A stretch of DNA of 64,000 nt from Roridomyces roridus (GCA_029378245.1 JARKIF010000014.1:744001-808000), one strand, 5' to 3'. Shown: positions 32,029 through 45,370, numbered from the stretch's first letter. The notes: generated by a model from the letters alone, not told the origin. Numbers and translations: made by a program.

Positions 32029-33790
32029 CTATCCAAAGACCTTGAATCCACCCTTCATAACGTCCTGAATAGCTGGCTCATCTACGGCGTCCTCTTTACC
32101 AATCGCGCCTTCAAAGCCTGCGCCCAGCAGCGAGGAGAATAATTCATCTATCTGCTCCTCATGCCACATCCCAGCGACTGGCACCGGCACCATAAAGTTC
32201 TGCAGCTTTTCGTGGGCCTCGTACCTAGAAGTACCACTGAGAAAGAAGACAGGGAACGAGGAGATGTGTAAATACCGGATCTTCCGTCCCTTGCTGGCTT
32301 TGGTGTCCACCTTTTTCTTGGCTTTCTTTTGCTTTTGCGCCGCCATCCAGTCATTGGAGCCAGGACCGTTGCCTCGCGAGTCAATTATATCCCTCAGTAA
32401 CTGCTGGTAAAAGTCGGTGTCATCAAAGACTTCGACATCAAGCTTATTCTCCTCGTCCTCCTCCTCGGCGGTTTCGCCGAGTCGGATACCCTTGCCTCTA
32501 CGCATTTGCGTCCTTTCGATCAGCTTGCGGTGGTCTGAAAGGGTCTCGTCCACCAATTGCACTGCAGACTTGAGATTTTGTGAATTTCGTGACGAAAAGG
32601 CATTGCGGTTGGACGGGAGGAGGACAGATGGGGCGACAGCTTGGATTTTTGACGACCATTTGGATAGCGTTTGAACCAAATGAGGATGGTATCTGTATTA
32701 TACTCGTCGGCCCTGCACGGTGAGGAGTGGCGTCGGTCACATACGCGTGTTCCAAAGCAGAAGCGGCGGTTGTGGCTTCATGCAATTTCGTCGAGAAATC
32801 CTCGTTAGATTGCAGTTTGCGACGCTTGCGCGGGGGAGGAGCAATGGAGTCGTCCGCAGCCAATAGTTTCTATTGCAGAGTTGGAAGAATGTCAGGAGGC
32901 GGATTAAGGCGCACCTCTTGGAGGTCGAATATTTCGTCAGATAGCAGGAAAGCTTCCTCCAGCATATTGTGCAGTGACTCGCGACATTCTGGCATTTCTG
33001 TGAGTTGTGAGAGTTGGGAAGACTGACAAAATACGATAAATCAAAGCAAGGGCGCAAAAACAGAAGACCAACGGAAGGTAATTGGTTAGCAGCGGTCACA
33101 GATTTCTGGAGGCGTATTCGAGCATCGAGAAGGGTTTCCCAGATGGACTGGAAAAGAATAAGAGGCGATTGCAAACACGGAAAACTTCGACGCACAATTT
33201 GCTGCGAAACAGCTTTCCCTTTTCTCCGGTCGTCCTCCCGCGTTTTCTTCAAGGAAGCAGGCAGATCCTCCACCGGTTCTGCGTCCGAATTTGATTTTTG
33301 TGGAGGCATCTTCTCTACTTCCTCGGGTTCGCTCTGAGGCACTTCTTCATCATCATCTCCCCCACTCTGCGCGTCTTCAGAGTCCGATTCGTTGTCAAGG
33401 TCTTCGCCTTCCATATCACCCTCGCTCTCAAGATCACTGGGCTCATCCCCGCTCTCCATGAGCTGCTTGCGTGAAATCTTGACTCCTTCGTATTTTGGAT
33501 CCGCAATACTTTGAAGCCTCCGAAGCGCACTCGGACTGAAACCGCTCGGTAAATACGTCGCATTCATCCATGAAATTCCACTGACCCGACGTCGAGATAG
33601 TGTTCCCGAGCATTCGTTTCGTCGTCGGCCTGTTCGAGTTCAGTGACTTCTGGTGCAGCATGCACATCCTCCGGGTCAAAATCTAGAGTACATTGAACAT
33701 TTCGGAGGAGGATCAAGCAGCATACCCACCGACCGGAGCAGCTTCCTGCAGCTGGGCGATCTGCTCCGCCAGAGAAAGTCGAGCGGTCAT
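32029..33790 (-). CDS. BFR2: Bfr2/AATF (TRAUB) ribosome-biogenesis factor
   Basis: The protein starts MTARLSLAEQIAQLQEAAPV, then has NARE-YLDVG-S and the basic start of the AATF region KYEGVKISRKQLMES. A highly acidic block follows (SDLESEGDMEGEDLDNESDS). The AATF leucine-zipper-like segment reads SIWETLLDARIRLQKSVTAA. The TRAUB part reads FYQQLLRDIIDSRGNGPGSN, KKKVDTKASKGRKIRY and LQNFMVPVPVAGMWHEEQID, with the characteristic NFMVP. The protein acts in early cleavage of pre-18S rRNA in the nucleolus. The start is 118 bases from the divergent SEC53. Confidence 0.92.
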
Positions 33791-33908
33791 GGAAGAAAAT
33801 TATTTGAGTTTGCCGAAGCTGTCATTCCGAATCGGGACAACTGATCGTTTCTCTCTCTCGCGTCCTCGTCCTCCCTCTCTACCGTCTCTGGTCCCTAATC
33901 AACGGAAA

Positions 33909-34919
33909 ATGTCCTCCACATTCACAGACCGGCCCTTAAAGGCGCTCCTATTGATGGATGTGGATGGCACGTTAACCCCAGCACGCCAGGTCGCCCTACT
34001 GCTCGAAAGGACGACTGCATTCTGACGTGTCCTAGGGCGTCTCGCCGGAGATGGTCGCGGCCCTCAAAGCTCTGCGCCAGAAAGTTGTCATCGGATTCGT
34101 CGGCGGGTCCGACCTGGTGAAAATATCAGAGCAATTGTCGGTCAATGGCAGCAACGGTGGGCTGGAGGGAGTCGCGTTGCATTTCGTGGCACTAAGCTCC
34201 CACAGTTGTGGACGATTTCGACTACGCCTTTGCTGAGAACTGGCCTCACGGCGTACAAGATGGGCAAGCAACTCGAATCTCAGTCGTTCATCAAGTTTAT
34301 CGGAGAGGACCGCTACAAAACCCTCGTCAACTTTTGTCTGCACTACATCGCCGACATGGATATCCCAATAAAACGGTAAAGTATAAACTTGGATCTTGAA
34401 ATGCAATTAAACCGTTCTCAGCGGTACTTTTATCGAATTCCGCAACGGTATGATCAATGTGAGTCCCATTGGCCGTAATGCGACGTAGGTTTCTCCCTTT
34501 CCCTTGACTGCGCCCTTTATACATCTTCTTCTTCAGCGTTGCGGAGCGCCACGAATTTGAGGCGTACGACAAGCAACACGGTCTCAGAGCTGCATTCGTC
34601 AAAGCCCTGCAGGAAAAGTTCCCCGACTACGGCTCTAGCTGATCGGTAGGCGGGCCAGATATCGTTTGACGTCTTCCCCCGTGGATGGGACAAGACGTAT
34701 GCTCTCAAGCACGTCGCCGACGAGGAGTTCGAGGAGATCCACTTTTTCGGAGACAAGACGTACAAGGTATACCCGAGTCTCGCTCCCATGACCCTCTCTC
34801 AATTCTCCAGGGCGGGAACGACCATGAAATTTACGAAGACCCTCGCACCGATCGGACACGCTGTGAGCAGCCCTGCCGACACGATTCGACTCTTCAAAGA
34901 ATTGTTCCTGGACGCATAA
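33909..34919 (+). CDS. SEC53: Phosphomannomutase
   Basis: The enzyme converts mannose-6-phosphate to mannose-1-phosphate for GDP-mannose and glycosylation. The HAD-type nucleophile motif [13 protein letters not shown] lies in exon 1. Then follow [18 protein letters not shown], the cap-domain blocks [40 protein letters not shown] and [12 protein letters not shown], and the second core part [38 protein letters not shown] and [19 protein letters not shown]. Several short introns separate these. All catalytic blocks are present and the length is normal for the family. Confidence 0.95.
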
Positions 34920-35008
34920 TCAACAAACTGTACAACACTGTAATATGTAGACTTTCTTCACGCGGAAAAAATGGAAAGCAAAGGCATCTAATATTGTGCA
35001 CACGTGGA

Positions 35009-37076
35009 CTACGACTCGACCCGCAGCTCGCCCACTTTTTCGCCCTTGCTATCCCGCGCCTCGACCAACAACACACCGTCAAGGCCCAGCACGAACTCTA
35101 TCTGGAGAGCAGCGGTATACGCCCCCTTCTTGGCCTTGTCCTTGACGGGAGTTCCCTTGGTCTCGCCGGAAAGAGGACCAAGGAAAGCACGTTTCGTGAT
35201 TGTCTTGGTCTTGACCTCCTCGGGCTCCTCCGGCTCATCGTCCTCATCGGCATCTTCCAAAGGCGGCAAGGGCTCTCCCTTCTCCACCTTGATCCCCTCC
35301 TCGACCTCCCAGACCTCCAGCCCGAAATGCGTTGCCTTGTCACCCTCGCCACCCGACAAGGTCACCTCGACCTCGAAGATCCGCCGCGCCGGAAGGGGAG
35401 TGTGCTTGTGCAGCACAGAGATATACATCCCGCCCAGCCCGTTCGTGTCCTCGCTCGCAGTGGGGAAGAGCATGCCAATCGTGCGCGCGGTCGTCTTGGC
35501 CTCTTCCAACTCCTCAAAGACCTGGAGCAAATCGGAAGAATCTTCCGGAATGCCTAATAACAATGAGGCTTGCACGGCACAACCGATGGACAAGAGGCCC
35601 GTAGGGTCGCCGATGGCACCGCTGCCCATGGTACCCCTTGCAAAGGGTGTCTCCACATCCTCGGTGAACCCAACGCTGGTCAACAAATGGCTATCGAGCC
35701 CTGGTAAGCAGGCGGTACCACCGACATAGACGATTTCGTCTATCTCGTATGGGTCCAATGAAATGCTTTCCAGCAGAGATTTGATTTCTTTCGAGATGGC
35801 AGTATAGACTGGTGTCGCGAGGAGATCGAATCGCATGCGTGCGATGGTGGCCGTAAAGTCGAGACCAGAGTGCAGCGACTCGACGGACAGGGAGGCAGGA
35901 GCAGGAGACGCACTAAGCGTGCGTTTGGTGTACTCGAGAGCCAAAAGGAGCTTTGTCGTGGCCCGGATGTCCTCTTTCGAGGATGGCGGTTGAGCCAGCG
36001 CCGTTTTCGTCTTTTTAGTGAATTCCTTGGAAAAGTGTTGGACCAAGAGGGACGATATCGCGTCCCCACCGATATTAGCGGTGTTGGTGATTGTTTTGGA
36101 ACCCAGAATGTAGCCCAGCCCGGAGCGCAGTGCAATTACGGTAAGAGACATGGAGGAAGCCCCGACGTCCACGACGAGCTGCGTCCGGTCTTCGGCGCCA
36201 CCAGGCCACTGAGGGGAGGTCGTGGTAGTCAGAACGGCACTGGCCTCGTCGAGAAGCTGCAACACCCGGACGCCAGCGTCCTCTGCCGCTTTTTTCAACG
36301 CATCTTTTTGCGTTTGGGTAAAGAATGGTGGTGCAGTAATGACAGCACCCTGAATAGGTTTCCCCAAAAAGTCTGAGGCGGTCTGGAGGAGGTACGACAA
36401 AAACATCGTGGTGGCCTCGTGAGGAGTTAATATCCGCGTCGACGGGATGGGTTCAGAGCGCGGGGTCGCGGCATGGGAAGCGGCGGGGGTGTTGGTCGCA
36501 GAAGTCGGCAGAGGTTTTGGCGCAGGTAGCAGAATATCAACCTTGTACGCCGGAGTGTCGGGCTCGGTAGGGTGCTGTATTAATGGTGCTGAAGTAGCAG
36601 CTGTTGACTGATCAATCTCAGAGAACCTGCAAAACTCGGGATGAGCATCGGGACGAAAGTGGCCGAAAAAATATTAATGCACTTTTTCCCCAAGAGGTTG
36701 CGGAATCCAGTGATGGTATTGTGCGCGTTCTTGACCAACTGAGGCATCGCCTGGTTGCCCACGTACTGTTTTCGTATTAGATTGGGGGCTACTACACAGT
36801 GCAAAAAACGTACAATTTCTTCGCCATGGAACGCTATTGCGCATGCAATCTGGCGCTCTCCATTTTCATTGGCGATACACTCCGCAAGACCTTCCTGCAC
36901 GAGAATTCTAGTCGGATGGGGTGCGAATTGCAGCACAGACGGACCTTGGTGAATACAGCGATAGAGGCGTACGCGTTGCCAAGGTTGATGCCCACTACGC
37001 CGGGGATGTTGGAGGGAGTGCCATCGGGCGTAGCCTCCGCCTTGGCGTTTCCGTTGGGAGTCGGCTTGGGCGCCAT
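35009..37076 (-). CDS. SSZ1: Ssz1, atypical Hsp70 of the ribosome-associated complex
   Basis: Ssz1 pairs with zuotin to form RAC, which stimulates Ssb-type Hsp70 at the ribosome exit. After a proline-rich N-terminus the protein reads GVVGINLGNAYASIAVF, where ordinary Hsp70 has GIDLGTT; loss of this phosphate-loop signature is a hallmark of Ssz1. Other Hsp70-fold blocks follow: SDFLGKPIQGAVITAPPFFT, LDEASAVLTTTTSP, TQLVVDVGASSMSLTVIALR, NIGGDAISSLLVQHF, and EIDEIVYVGGTACLPGLDSH. There is a reduced beta-sandwich C-terminus with an acidic insert and no lid. The ATG at 37076 begins MAPKPTPNGNAKAEA. Confidence 0.92.
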
Positions 37077-37186
37077 CTAAAGGGTAGGTCGCAAAAAATT
37101 ATGGCGATGAGCGCGAGTGATGGGAAACAACGACAAATACGGAGATGGAATCTAATATACAAGGAAACTAGTACAACCAGGATAAT

Positions 37187-40100
37187 TTACCATGCATCGC
37201 CATCGAATCGTTCTAGTACAGCGTTCGCGTCATCCACATCCTTTTGCGCCTTTTTTCGCATGTAGAATATCGGACAATCTTTGCTCGTGCAGAGTACGTC
37301 CTACCAAGAATAAGCAGAGCACGGTATCGAAGCTACAGCACGTACCTGGTGGAGAGAGCCTTGACAACGTTGGCACTGTGTCCACAGACGAGAGAACCGT
37401 ACTTGCAACGCCGACGTAGTAGATATTTGCTTCTGGTACAGCTCGCCCATCCGGGGTCGGCAGTCCTTGCAGAGCGCGCCATCTAACGGGCAATTAATAC
37501 GTGACCGAATGAGCTCAAGAAATACGCACTCTTAACACTGTTATTTGCGCGCAGAGCCGTCTTGCACCCAAGACAGGTGACCGTCTTGACCGCAAACTTC
37601 ATCAGCCCGCCAACTGTAGGCGTAGGCGATTTGTATCGTTCGCGTGTGGTCTCCAGATACTGCCAACAATCGTTGAGCCAATGCACACCCACGACCAAGC
37701 AAAACGTACATAGAGAGTTGGCCTTTTCGCCGAGGATAGGCTCGAAAATTCGCATAAGAGGTTTCGACAGTTGGTTGTCCAGATAATACTTGGTATCTAT
37801 CGGGACGTTGTTTTCCAGAACGTAAAGTGGGTCCTCGGATTTTTCGTAGGCCGCAGCACCTACAAAAATGTTTCAGTGCCGGAAGCACAGACTACACAAA
37901 CATCCTGACCTTTCATGCCTTTAATAATGACATACGCGACACGATCACCCAACGCAGGTGCAGAACCGGCATCACGCTTCCTCATGCGCTCAGCGAGCTC
38001 GACATGAGCTTGCTTCGCAGCATAGTCTACGAGCAACCTCAGTGAAACGTCTCCAGGCAAAGCAAGACCGACATACCACTCTTGGCAAGGGCTTTGGTGA
38101 TCACAAGCTGCGACATGTCGACCTTGTTCTGCAAAAGATCGGATATTGTCTGTTTGGTATACTCCTCGGCGCCTTTGACGTCGCGGTTTATCAACATCTT
38201 GTGTAGGCAGGTCTCGATGACTGTCGATACCAAACGGCAATTGTCACGCCGGACAGTCTAAACAGCGGATAAGAAGATGCAGCACAAGTCAAGTACAAGA
38301 CAAACCTCGATCCCCTTCGTGTCCATCTTATCGTACTTGTCCGGCCGCGTCCAGTACAAGCCCGCATATCTCTTCTTACTGATCAGGAGATACGGGAAGT
38401 ACACCTTTTCGAACTCTAGCTTGATGGGTTTGACGAATTTGGCAGTCACGAGCTCCGCTGCTTCACTCCCTGAAAAAAGAAATAAGACTTGAGATAAAAA
38501 CAGGCGGAGAAAACTGACCGAGAGCCATCACTTTCTCTAGATCCGCGGGACCAAATTTGCACCATGACAGAATCGGTGTCGCCGTAGATGACTTCAGCAT
38601 TATGCTGGTGTCCATTAGCGATACAATATTCCGCTTCGACTTCCTGCAAAAATATGAGGCCCATATCACACAAGATGCCACGCAACAAACCTGTTTAGTC
38701 TTCTCAATCATCTGTCTCCCATACGCGGTGACACTGGAAGAGATCTCCAAACAAGGAAGCTTCCCAATCGTAGCTCCCGTGAAACCATAGACGGAATTGG
38801 CGCTGATCTAAACGTCAAGCATTAGCAAAGGCATCCCAATGAACAAAAGACTGACCTTGAGAGCCAACTGTCGGCCGTCAAGCACAGCACGTTTGAAAGG
38901 ATCCGTTTCCTTTTTCAAATCCGCTTTCGCGCGCTTCCGGGCAGAAATGAGATCTTCGAGGACGATGGGCAGCAGCCCCTTGCGCCGTTTCGCACTGGCG
39001 AACATGTCTGCCAAAGATTACTCAATGAGGTGTGTTTTTTGCAAGTTGACTTACCGTTATTGGGCGTCGTAACATAATCGACATCCTGTACCAAGCCCAA
39101 CCGGTCGACCGTGGCCTTATCGAGCAGCGTAGTGTAGCACAAGTTATGCGCCATCATGATGGACGGATAAAGAGAGCTGAAATCGAGCGTAGCAATGGGG
39201 GAGTCGTAGTACCCTTTCTTCGGCTCGATGACAGTAGCGCCTTCATATTGCTCGTCGGTGCCTTCTCCCTTGAGCGCCGGTATCACATATCCTTCGTCAT
39301 TGGCCCGACGGAACAGCTGGGACAGCACTTTGATCGACTGGCCACGCGACAAAAGGTAGTTGAATGGGACACCAGTAACGCGAGCCATTTCGACATAGTT
39401 GATAAAGCACATCAACTTGTCCAGCAGTCTCTGTGGAAGATACGCGTCCTACAGCACATTAGCTTCACCAGTTTCAATCTCAGAACATCACTGACCTTCA
39501 AGCAGTACACCGCCAGTCGTCGTCTGGACTCGGGGCTACCGTTCTGCAGCTCCGTGATCACAGAATGGTGCACGTCCTCTTTCTGCTCATTGAGGAACTG
39601 GGCGCAAACAGCATTGAGTGTGTAGCTCCGCAGCTTGTGCTCCCGTTGCATATATTGCAGTAGATCGAGCTGGAGGCGTCCTTCCAATTTTGTGTCCTTC
39701 GAGTCTCGCTGACCATACGCCTTGGACGAAAAGTGGGTATCCTTGCATTCCGTTCTGGTATTTTTCAGCCGACCGAGATAAGGAAACTTGAACACTTTGA
39801 GGGCTTTGGCGCGATCGAGGAGGTACGGGAAATCGAATCCAGCAATGTTGTAGCCAATCACAACATCCGGATCAACTTCAGTGACAAAGTCGGCCCACGC
39901 TTGAAGCATGGCGTCCTCGTCTTTGTAAGAAAGCACCTGAGAGCCGACAATGGCTGAGCACGACTTGAGAGTAAAGACGTTCCGGATGAATGGCTTTTGT
40001 TCTCCTGGTATGCGCTTGAGCAAAAAGACACAAAAGGATTCAAACCCCCACACACCCTGGCGCGTAACCATGTTGGCGATTTGAATGACTGGATCTTCTT

Positions 40101-41313
40101 GGGCCTCGGGGAAAATGCCTTTTCGACCGGCACACTCGATATCAAAACTGAGAATTCTCAGTGGAGCGATAGTCGACCAGTCCCCTTCAGGATTATGCGA
40201 GATGAAGGCGTCGTGACTGACGGTGATTTCAAGCTGGCAATGCGACTTTTTGGACTTGTTGGAAATAATGTCGTATTTACCAGCAGGGACCTCGATCCAA
40301 TTCATGCCAACAACCTAAAAAACATGAGAAAATTATCCACAGACTTGCTGAGAACACAAACCTTGTGGTCGATCATGAAGCGCAGAATGAAAGGAAGGTT
40401 GCTTTCAAAGGTGGCGATGGGCGCGTCTTTGTTGAAAAAGTCATAACGAATTTCGTTGCGTTCGAAAAGACGTGATTATCCAACGAAAAGTCAGACTGGT
40501 GATTTGCACAAAAAATGCGGAATACTCATCTCGAACTTTCGGCAGACTTTTAGGGTCCTGGATTGTAAGTTTGATGAAGGGAACCCAGTCGTCGCCTCTG
40601 TACCCCCAGAGACTGCGCTTTTGGACAAGCTCCAGTTTCAAGACGGGGGCTCCTGCTACCAGGGTCTGTGCAAGAACTTAAGAGACATCACCGGACATTG
40701 GAAGACAAGCACTAACGTTCAATTCCTGGCGGAACGGCACAAGGTCCTCCGGTCTGAACCCCCGCGGCTGGGCAACATAGAAGTAGGGCGAAAAATCCCG
40801 GACATGAGCCAGCACGCTGTTCCCATTCTAGCGGCACGGTGAGCGAGACGCGGATAGCACTGCGGAGTCCAAGCTACCTTGGTAACACCAAACATCCGGA
40901 AAGTGGGTAGCCCTTCATACGCGTCTTCGACTTCAATCTGCTGGAAGACTGGACAATATGAGGGCAAGGCACGGGGTCGATGGTGGTCTCTCACTTATTG
41001 AATCTTTTTTCGGGTCAATGGGAGGAAGTGGTGGGCGAGCCCAGCTGTCTGCGCCGCCTTCTGCACCTATAAGACATGAGTACACGGTCGCGTCAGAGGA
41101 GCCAGCAGCGTACCAGCTGCATCGGTCCCTTCTTCCTTGAGTCTCTCCAGCACTTCCGCAAACGAGGATTGAACTGGTTGGGAGGAGAAGGACTGCCCAG
41201 GGCCTAGTTTACGCCTCTTGGCTGCAGGCTCGACTCTGCAAAACGCGTCAGATGCGTGACGCGTCTTTTGGAATGAGCACGCACCCTCGAGAAGGAACAT
41301 TTTCCTTGGTCAT
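37187..41313 (-). CDS. POL3: DNA polymerase delta catalytic subunit
   Basis: The replicative B-family polymerase is spread over many short introns. The first exon [10 protein letters not shown] (41313) joins [16 protein letters not shown]. Exonuclease motif I is [16 protein letters not shown], and motif II includes [16 protein letters not shown]. Polymerase motif A is [16 protein letters not shown], motif B lies around RRGLLP and [10 protein letters not shown] to [12 protein letters not shown], and motif C is [11 protein letters not shown], so catalytic aspartates are intact. The C-terminus has the CysA zinc region ([16 protein letters not shown]) and CysB iron-sulphur ligands up to [19 protein letters not shown], ending FDGDAW. 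The neighbouring Nudix gene is divergent, 124 bases away. Confidence 0.96.
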
Positions 41314-41437
41314 ATTTGAGGTGCCTTGAAGGACAAAAAGACACGTCCTGTAGGCAGAGACGGTGGTGGTGGTAGGACAAGGCCGGTGGGCTGAGTCAGA
41401 GGCTTTGCTCATGTGTACGCGTTCGGCGAGCGGCATC

Positions 41438-42371
41438 ATGTCTCGAGCTTTCACCCAACTCTCTCGACCGAACTGGAACTCGATTCTCTCCAGACCATTG
41501 ACCTTGAATGCACTGACGACTATTCGCGGTGCTCTTCTGGACAGCCACAAGCCGCCAGAGTTGGCCAGGTACAGATAGCCCGTCCGACCCAGTACCCTCC
41601 TTTTACGCGTCTAGTCTCGACAAGAAACAGAACGCTGCAATCCTCATACCGTTCTGCAACGTCCAAGACGTTCCCGGAATCCTACTTCAAGTTAGATCTA
41701 GAACTATGCGGTCTCATTCAGGCGAGGTCAGGTAAGTAAGAAAGAATCGTTCTTGGTGGAGTGTTTCCCAACAATCATAGCTGCCCCGGAGGCAAAGTAG
41801 ACGAATTACTGGATCTCAGTCTGGTGGATACGGCTCTAAGAGAGACTTTCGAAGAACTCGGCATCTCGAGAGAGAGAATAGAAATACTTGGCTCCGGCGG
41901 ACCACCAGAGCAAAGCCTGCGCGGTGACTCGGTTTGGCCGTTCGTCGTATGTGGTCGGTTCGCATATATTGTGCTTTACTTTATGGGCTACAGGGTTTTG
42001 TGCATTCCTCTGAGGCTTTCGACCGGTCATGCCTTGACGATCACGATCCCCTTCCTTCCATAGACCTCGATGCCATAGAACGCACGTCATCTAAAGACGA
42101 AGTGGCTGCCGTGTTCCATCTGCCACTGGCGGAACTGGCCAATCCTTCTAGACAGATACCCCATCTATTTCGCGGGAATCGAACATACTGGGCCATAGAT
42201 GTGTCCGACCTCGTCTCAGCTCGGGAGAGTGGAACACCGCTCGCTACGGAGTTCCAGCGGGACGAAGTTGGCTCGGGGCGTGATGGTAGAGTAGAAGTCT
42301 GGGGATTGACGGGTTGGTTCGTATACCTCATCTCTCAGCAAATTTTGGGATTTCCACGAGCTCAATTATGA
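41438..42371 (+). CDS. PCD1: Nudix hydrolase, coenzyme A diphosphatase type
   Basis: Exons 41438-41568, 41615-41731, 41781-41946 and 41994-42371 give 263 residues. The Nudix box is GGKVDELLDLSLVDTALR followed by ETFEELGI, with the REUxEExG glutamates that bind magnesium intact. Preceding it is KKQNAAILIPFCNVQDVPGI and RSRTMRSHSGEVSCPGG, the sequence context of the Pcd1/NUDT7/NUDT8 group that cleaves CoA and its oxidised forms. There is no obvious PTS1 (the protein ends FPRAQL). The stop is 6 bases from the stop of the converging VMA12-like gene. Confidence 0.88.
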
Positions 42372-42377
42372 TTCTAT

Positions 42378-43070
42378 CTACCCTTTTACCCGTTGCCTGA
42401 GGCCTGCGGGCACACCGGTCTCGCCACGAGAAGCCTCGACCTCTTTCACGACCGCTTGATTTCTCTTTTCTGGAGATATTTTGAGTTTGCGGCGGGGTCG
42501 CTTATTCGAACGCCTCGAATCCCAGATGAGGTAAAGGACGGCTTCAGCAATCGCCACCACAGCAGCAACCAACAAGGCAAATAGCACTTGCTGCACAATC
42601 GTTCAGACCATACAGACAGCCAATTCAGCGTGACATACCCATTCGCTTCTCCAGCCCGTCTTTCCTGCCGCCCACCACGCAGCGAAACCCGAACCGAGTA
42701 TACTCAAGAGCGCGTTTATGAGATAGGTAATGGCGCGTCTCTCTGCCCTCTTGAGTGCTTCAGCTTCCTCGGGACTCTTCTCGGGAGTGTAGGCAGCGAA
42801 TTTGCGTTCGGGTGACGTGGTCGTGCCAGCCAGGAGCGCGACCATAGAATACGAGTGGGGGTCCAGGGAGGCAGATTGCAGAACGAGCAGCCCCTCAGCA
42901 GTACGCGTCCATTGGGAGATTGACTGCAACAGTGGGTAGGGAACTGTAGGCAGCGCTGGTTCCGAGACGTATGGCAGCAGCTGGGTCGCGAGTTCCGACG
43001 GCAGGAGGGGTTTCAACGGTGTAAGAATCTCGACGAGATGGGGTTCCAGCGAGATGTTTAGCGCGGCCAT
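42378..43070 (-). CDS. VPH2: Vma12-type ER assembly factor for the V-ATPase
   Basis: Two exons encode MAALNISLEPHLVEILTPLK, then a segment LDPHSYSMVALLAGTTTSPE typical of the Vma12/TMEM199 domain. An amphipathic helix KSPEEAEALKRAERRAITYL and two transmembrane hairpin helices follow (LINALLSILGSGFAAWWAAG and VLFALLVAAVVAIAEAVLYL). The cytosolic tail is basic, RRSNKRPRRKLKISPEKRNQ. Such proteins hold the Vo subunit in the ER during V-ATPase assembly. The ATG is at 43070; the CTR86 gene diverges 166 bases away. Confidence 0.85.
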
Positions 43071-43236
43071 GACACTATCTAGGACGTTGATAGATGGATG
43101 GTGGGTGAGGGTTGTCGACCGTCTAGTGAAAGACCGTGATGGACGTCAAGTGCAAAACGCGTTCATCATGCTCCTCCAAACGCGTTATATACTCGAGCAA
43201 ATATAATGCTGTTCTCCTCCTCTGACCCCCCGCTCG

Positions 43237-45325
43237 ATGTCTAGTGCTTATTCTTCCTTCAGCGAGGCGTGTGCTGCCTTGGACATCAATTCGTATTCTA
43301 GTACCAAGGCTCTCGTAGCCGTCCTCGAACCCATCACTGCCCAGCTCGCACGCAGCAAGCAGGAGAGGTACATGTCCTCGACATATCAAGAGAAGAGGGA
43401 CTGATAGAACCTCAGGGAGCAGTTGGGTCAGAATGATACGCTCTGGACAGATTTGCGGAAACTTTGGCACGACCTTAGCCGCTCACAATTATCATTCTGG
43501 GACAACGACGACTCTGACGATGAAACGGATGGCGCGATCGACAAGAGAAACTCTGGTCTCATGCTCCTCGCTGCCAGCTTGGCCAGATTTACCAGGAATC
43601 TTGTGGCGGATGTGCCACAGAATCAACTGAGCGCATAGTGAGCGATCACCGTGGACTTTGAGCGCTTGGGTTTATTTGAATCCAGCGAAAATGAGCCTTC
43701 TATCCGGCAGCTGCTTCACTACTACACGTCCTGGTCTTCTATGCAAGACGAGCAAGGTTCCAATTTTCTTGTATTTTTCTCCCCCGACTAATTTCAGTAC
43801 AGCACTCCTAGTAGCGCGTGTTTTGGCTCAAGCACTCTCTAATCTCGTCACTGGGAATGAATTTCTCATCTCCCGGTTATGGAACACGTATATGAATCTT
43901 CCAGAGGACCAATCCGTGATCATGTGCGGCCCGAATCCTTTTCAATGCCACTCGCTGAAGCTATTGCAGACGCCTTCTCTCCTCTCCCGACGCTCGATCT
44001 CTTTTGGCGACCCTCATGCTCATTTTGAATTGTATCGACTCAAGTAGGACGCGGATGTACGGCGCACATCCACTTTCAGTGATTGATCTAAGGTTTTTGT
44101 TTGAAGGAAAATGCTCACCAGAACTGTTGCCGGCGTCAGAATATGTGTACACCTCCTGGACAATATGGTTCGGCTATATGACGCCGAGGACGGCTCTGAA
44201 GGTGCACGGGCGTTCGATATTGGGTATGTAAACCCGTTTTCTCTCGTTTCTACGACCTCATCGTCTGCAGATATGAAATATTTTCCCGAATAATATCGGT
44301 GGACTTGGTTCCGTGTCTTTTCACTAGATTGTCCATGTGTGTATACCTTCAAAAGCGATGCTGTGCGCTCATGCTCTTCTAGGACGGACGAAATTATTAC
44401 TCCGCACCAGACGACGCTCCTCAAGCTAGTCGACTCGTATCTACAAACGGCAAAGCTGTCTCCCATACCCGCGACACCTCAGGGAACCTCTGTGTATACT
44501 AAGCTGCAACCTATGCTTGCCAAAACATTTTTCTCGCTCTCTACCTATGCTCAGAATTCCATCCAAGATTCTCTTGGAATTTCTCCGAGTACGCCCAAAG
44601 CAAAACAGCCTCCCGCCGACGGGACGTTTGAGCCTCCGTCGTCCTTGGATGTCATGTTGCCCAAAGCCAGCGAGGCTCTGGTACTCGTTACGCAGTGCAT
44701 TGTAACAATTACCTTGGACTCTATGGATCAGCCGGCAGGGGAGTCTTCGCAGGACTTTTTCAATGAAGCCAGTGCAGCGGATCAAGGCCTAGTCGAAAGT
44801 CTAGTCGGTGAGTGAATTCCTACAGCTTTTTGACTTGAAACAAATATCCACAGGACTTTTACGTCTATTGGACTTGTTTTTGCCGCGCATCAACTTCGGG
44901 AAACCTGTGCGGGCGGGCGGCGGTGAGGCGGTGTCCCCGACGCCGACGGTCACACAGCCCTCAGGCGCGACTGACGGCAGCACTGGATTCTCTTACCTAA
45001 AAAGGGATCTGGTCCGGCTACTTGGCATCCTGTGCCACGGCAAAAAGGCGGTGCAGAACCGAGCACGGGTTTGCGGGGGTATAGAAGTGGTTATGAATCT
45101 GTGTGTTGTGGACGAGAGAAACCCATGTGCGTACCTCATCGCAATCGGTGCTACCTCAGGGCTTGACTCTTCACCTCAGATCTCCGCGAACACGCAATAT
45201 TCACACTGCACAACCTTCTAGAACAAAACTCGGAAAACCAAGCAATCGTTGAGGCTATAAAACCTTCTGGAACATGGGATGACAATGGAATTCTACGGGA
45301 CACTGTCGGGGCTGTACGCAAGTAA
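43237..45325 (+). CDS. CTR86: Ataxin-10/Ctr86 armadillo-like protein
   Basis: The protein starts MSSAYSSFSEACAALDINSY and is made of armadillo-like helices: LREQLGQNDTLWTDLRKLWH, LMLLAASLARFTRNLVADVP, and SIRQLLHYYTSWSSMQDEQ. The C-terminal ataxin-10 signature is LVRLLGILCHGKKAVQNRAR, GGIEVVMNLCVVDERNP, REHAIFTLHNLLEQNSENQA. Eight or more introns interrupt it. Ataxin-10 homologs are implicated in copper homeostasis (the yeast name), cytokinesis and cilium biology, and the molecular role is not settled. The middle exons (43,700-44,350) are harder to join by eye. It converges on LEO1 with 45 bases between stops. Confidence 0.85.
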
Positions 45326-45370
45326 AAGCGCTGTCTTAGAAAAAGATATGTATACACAGGAACGACAGCT

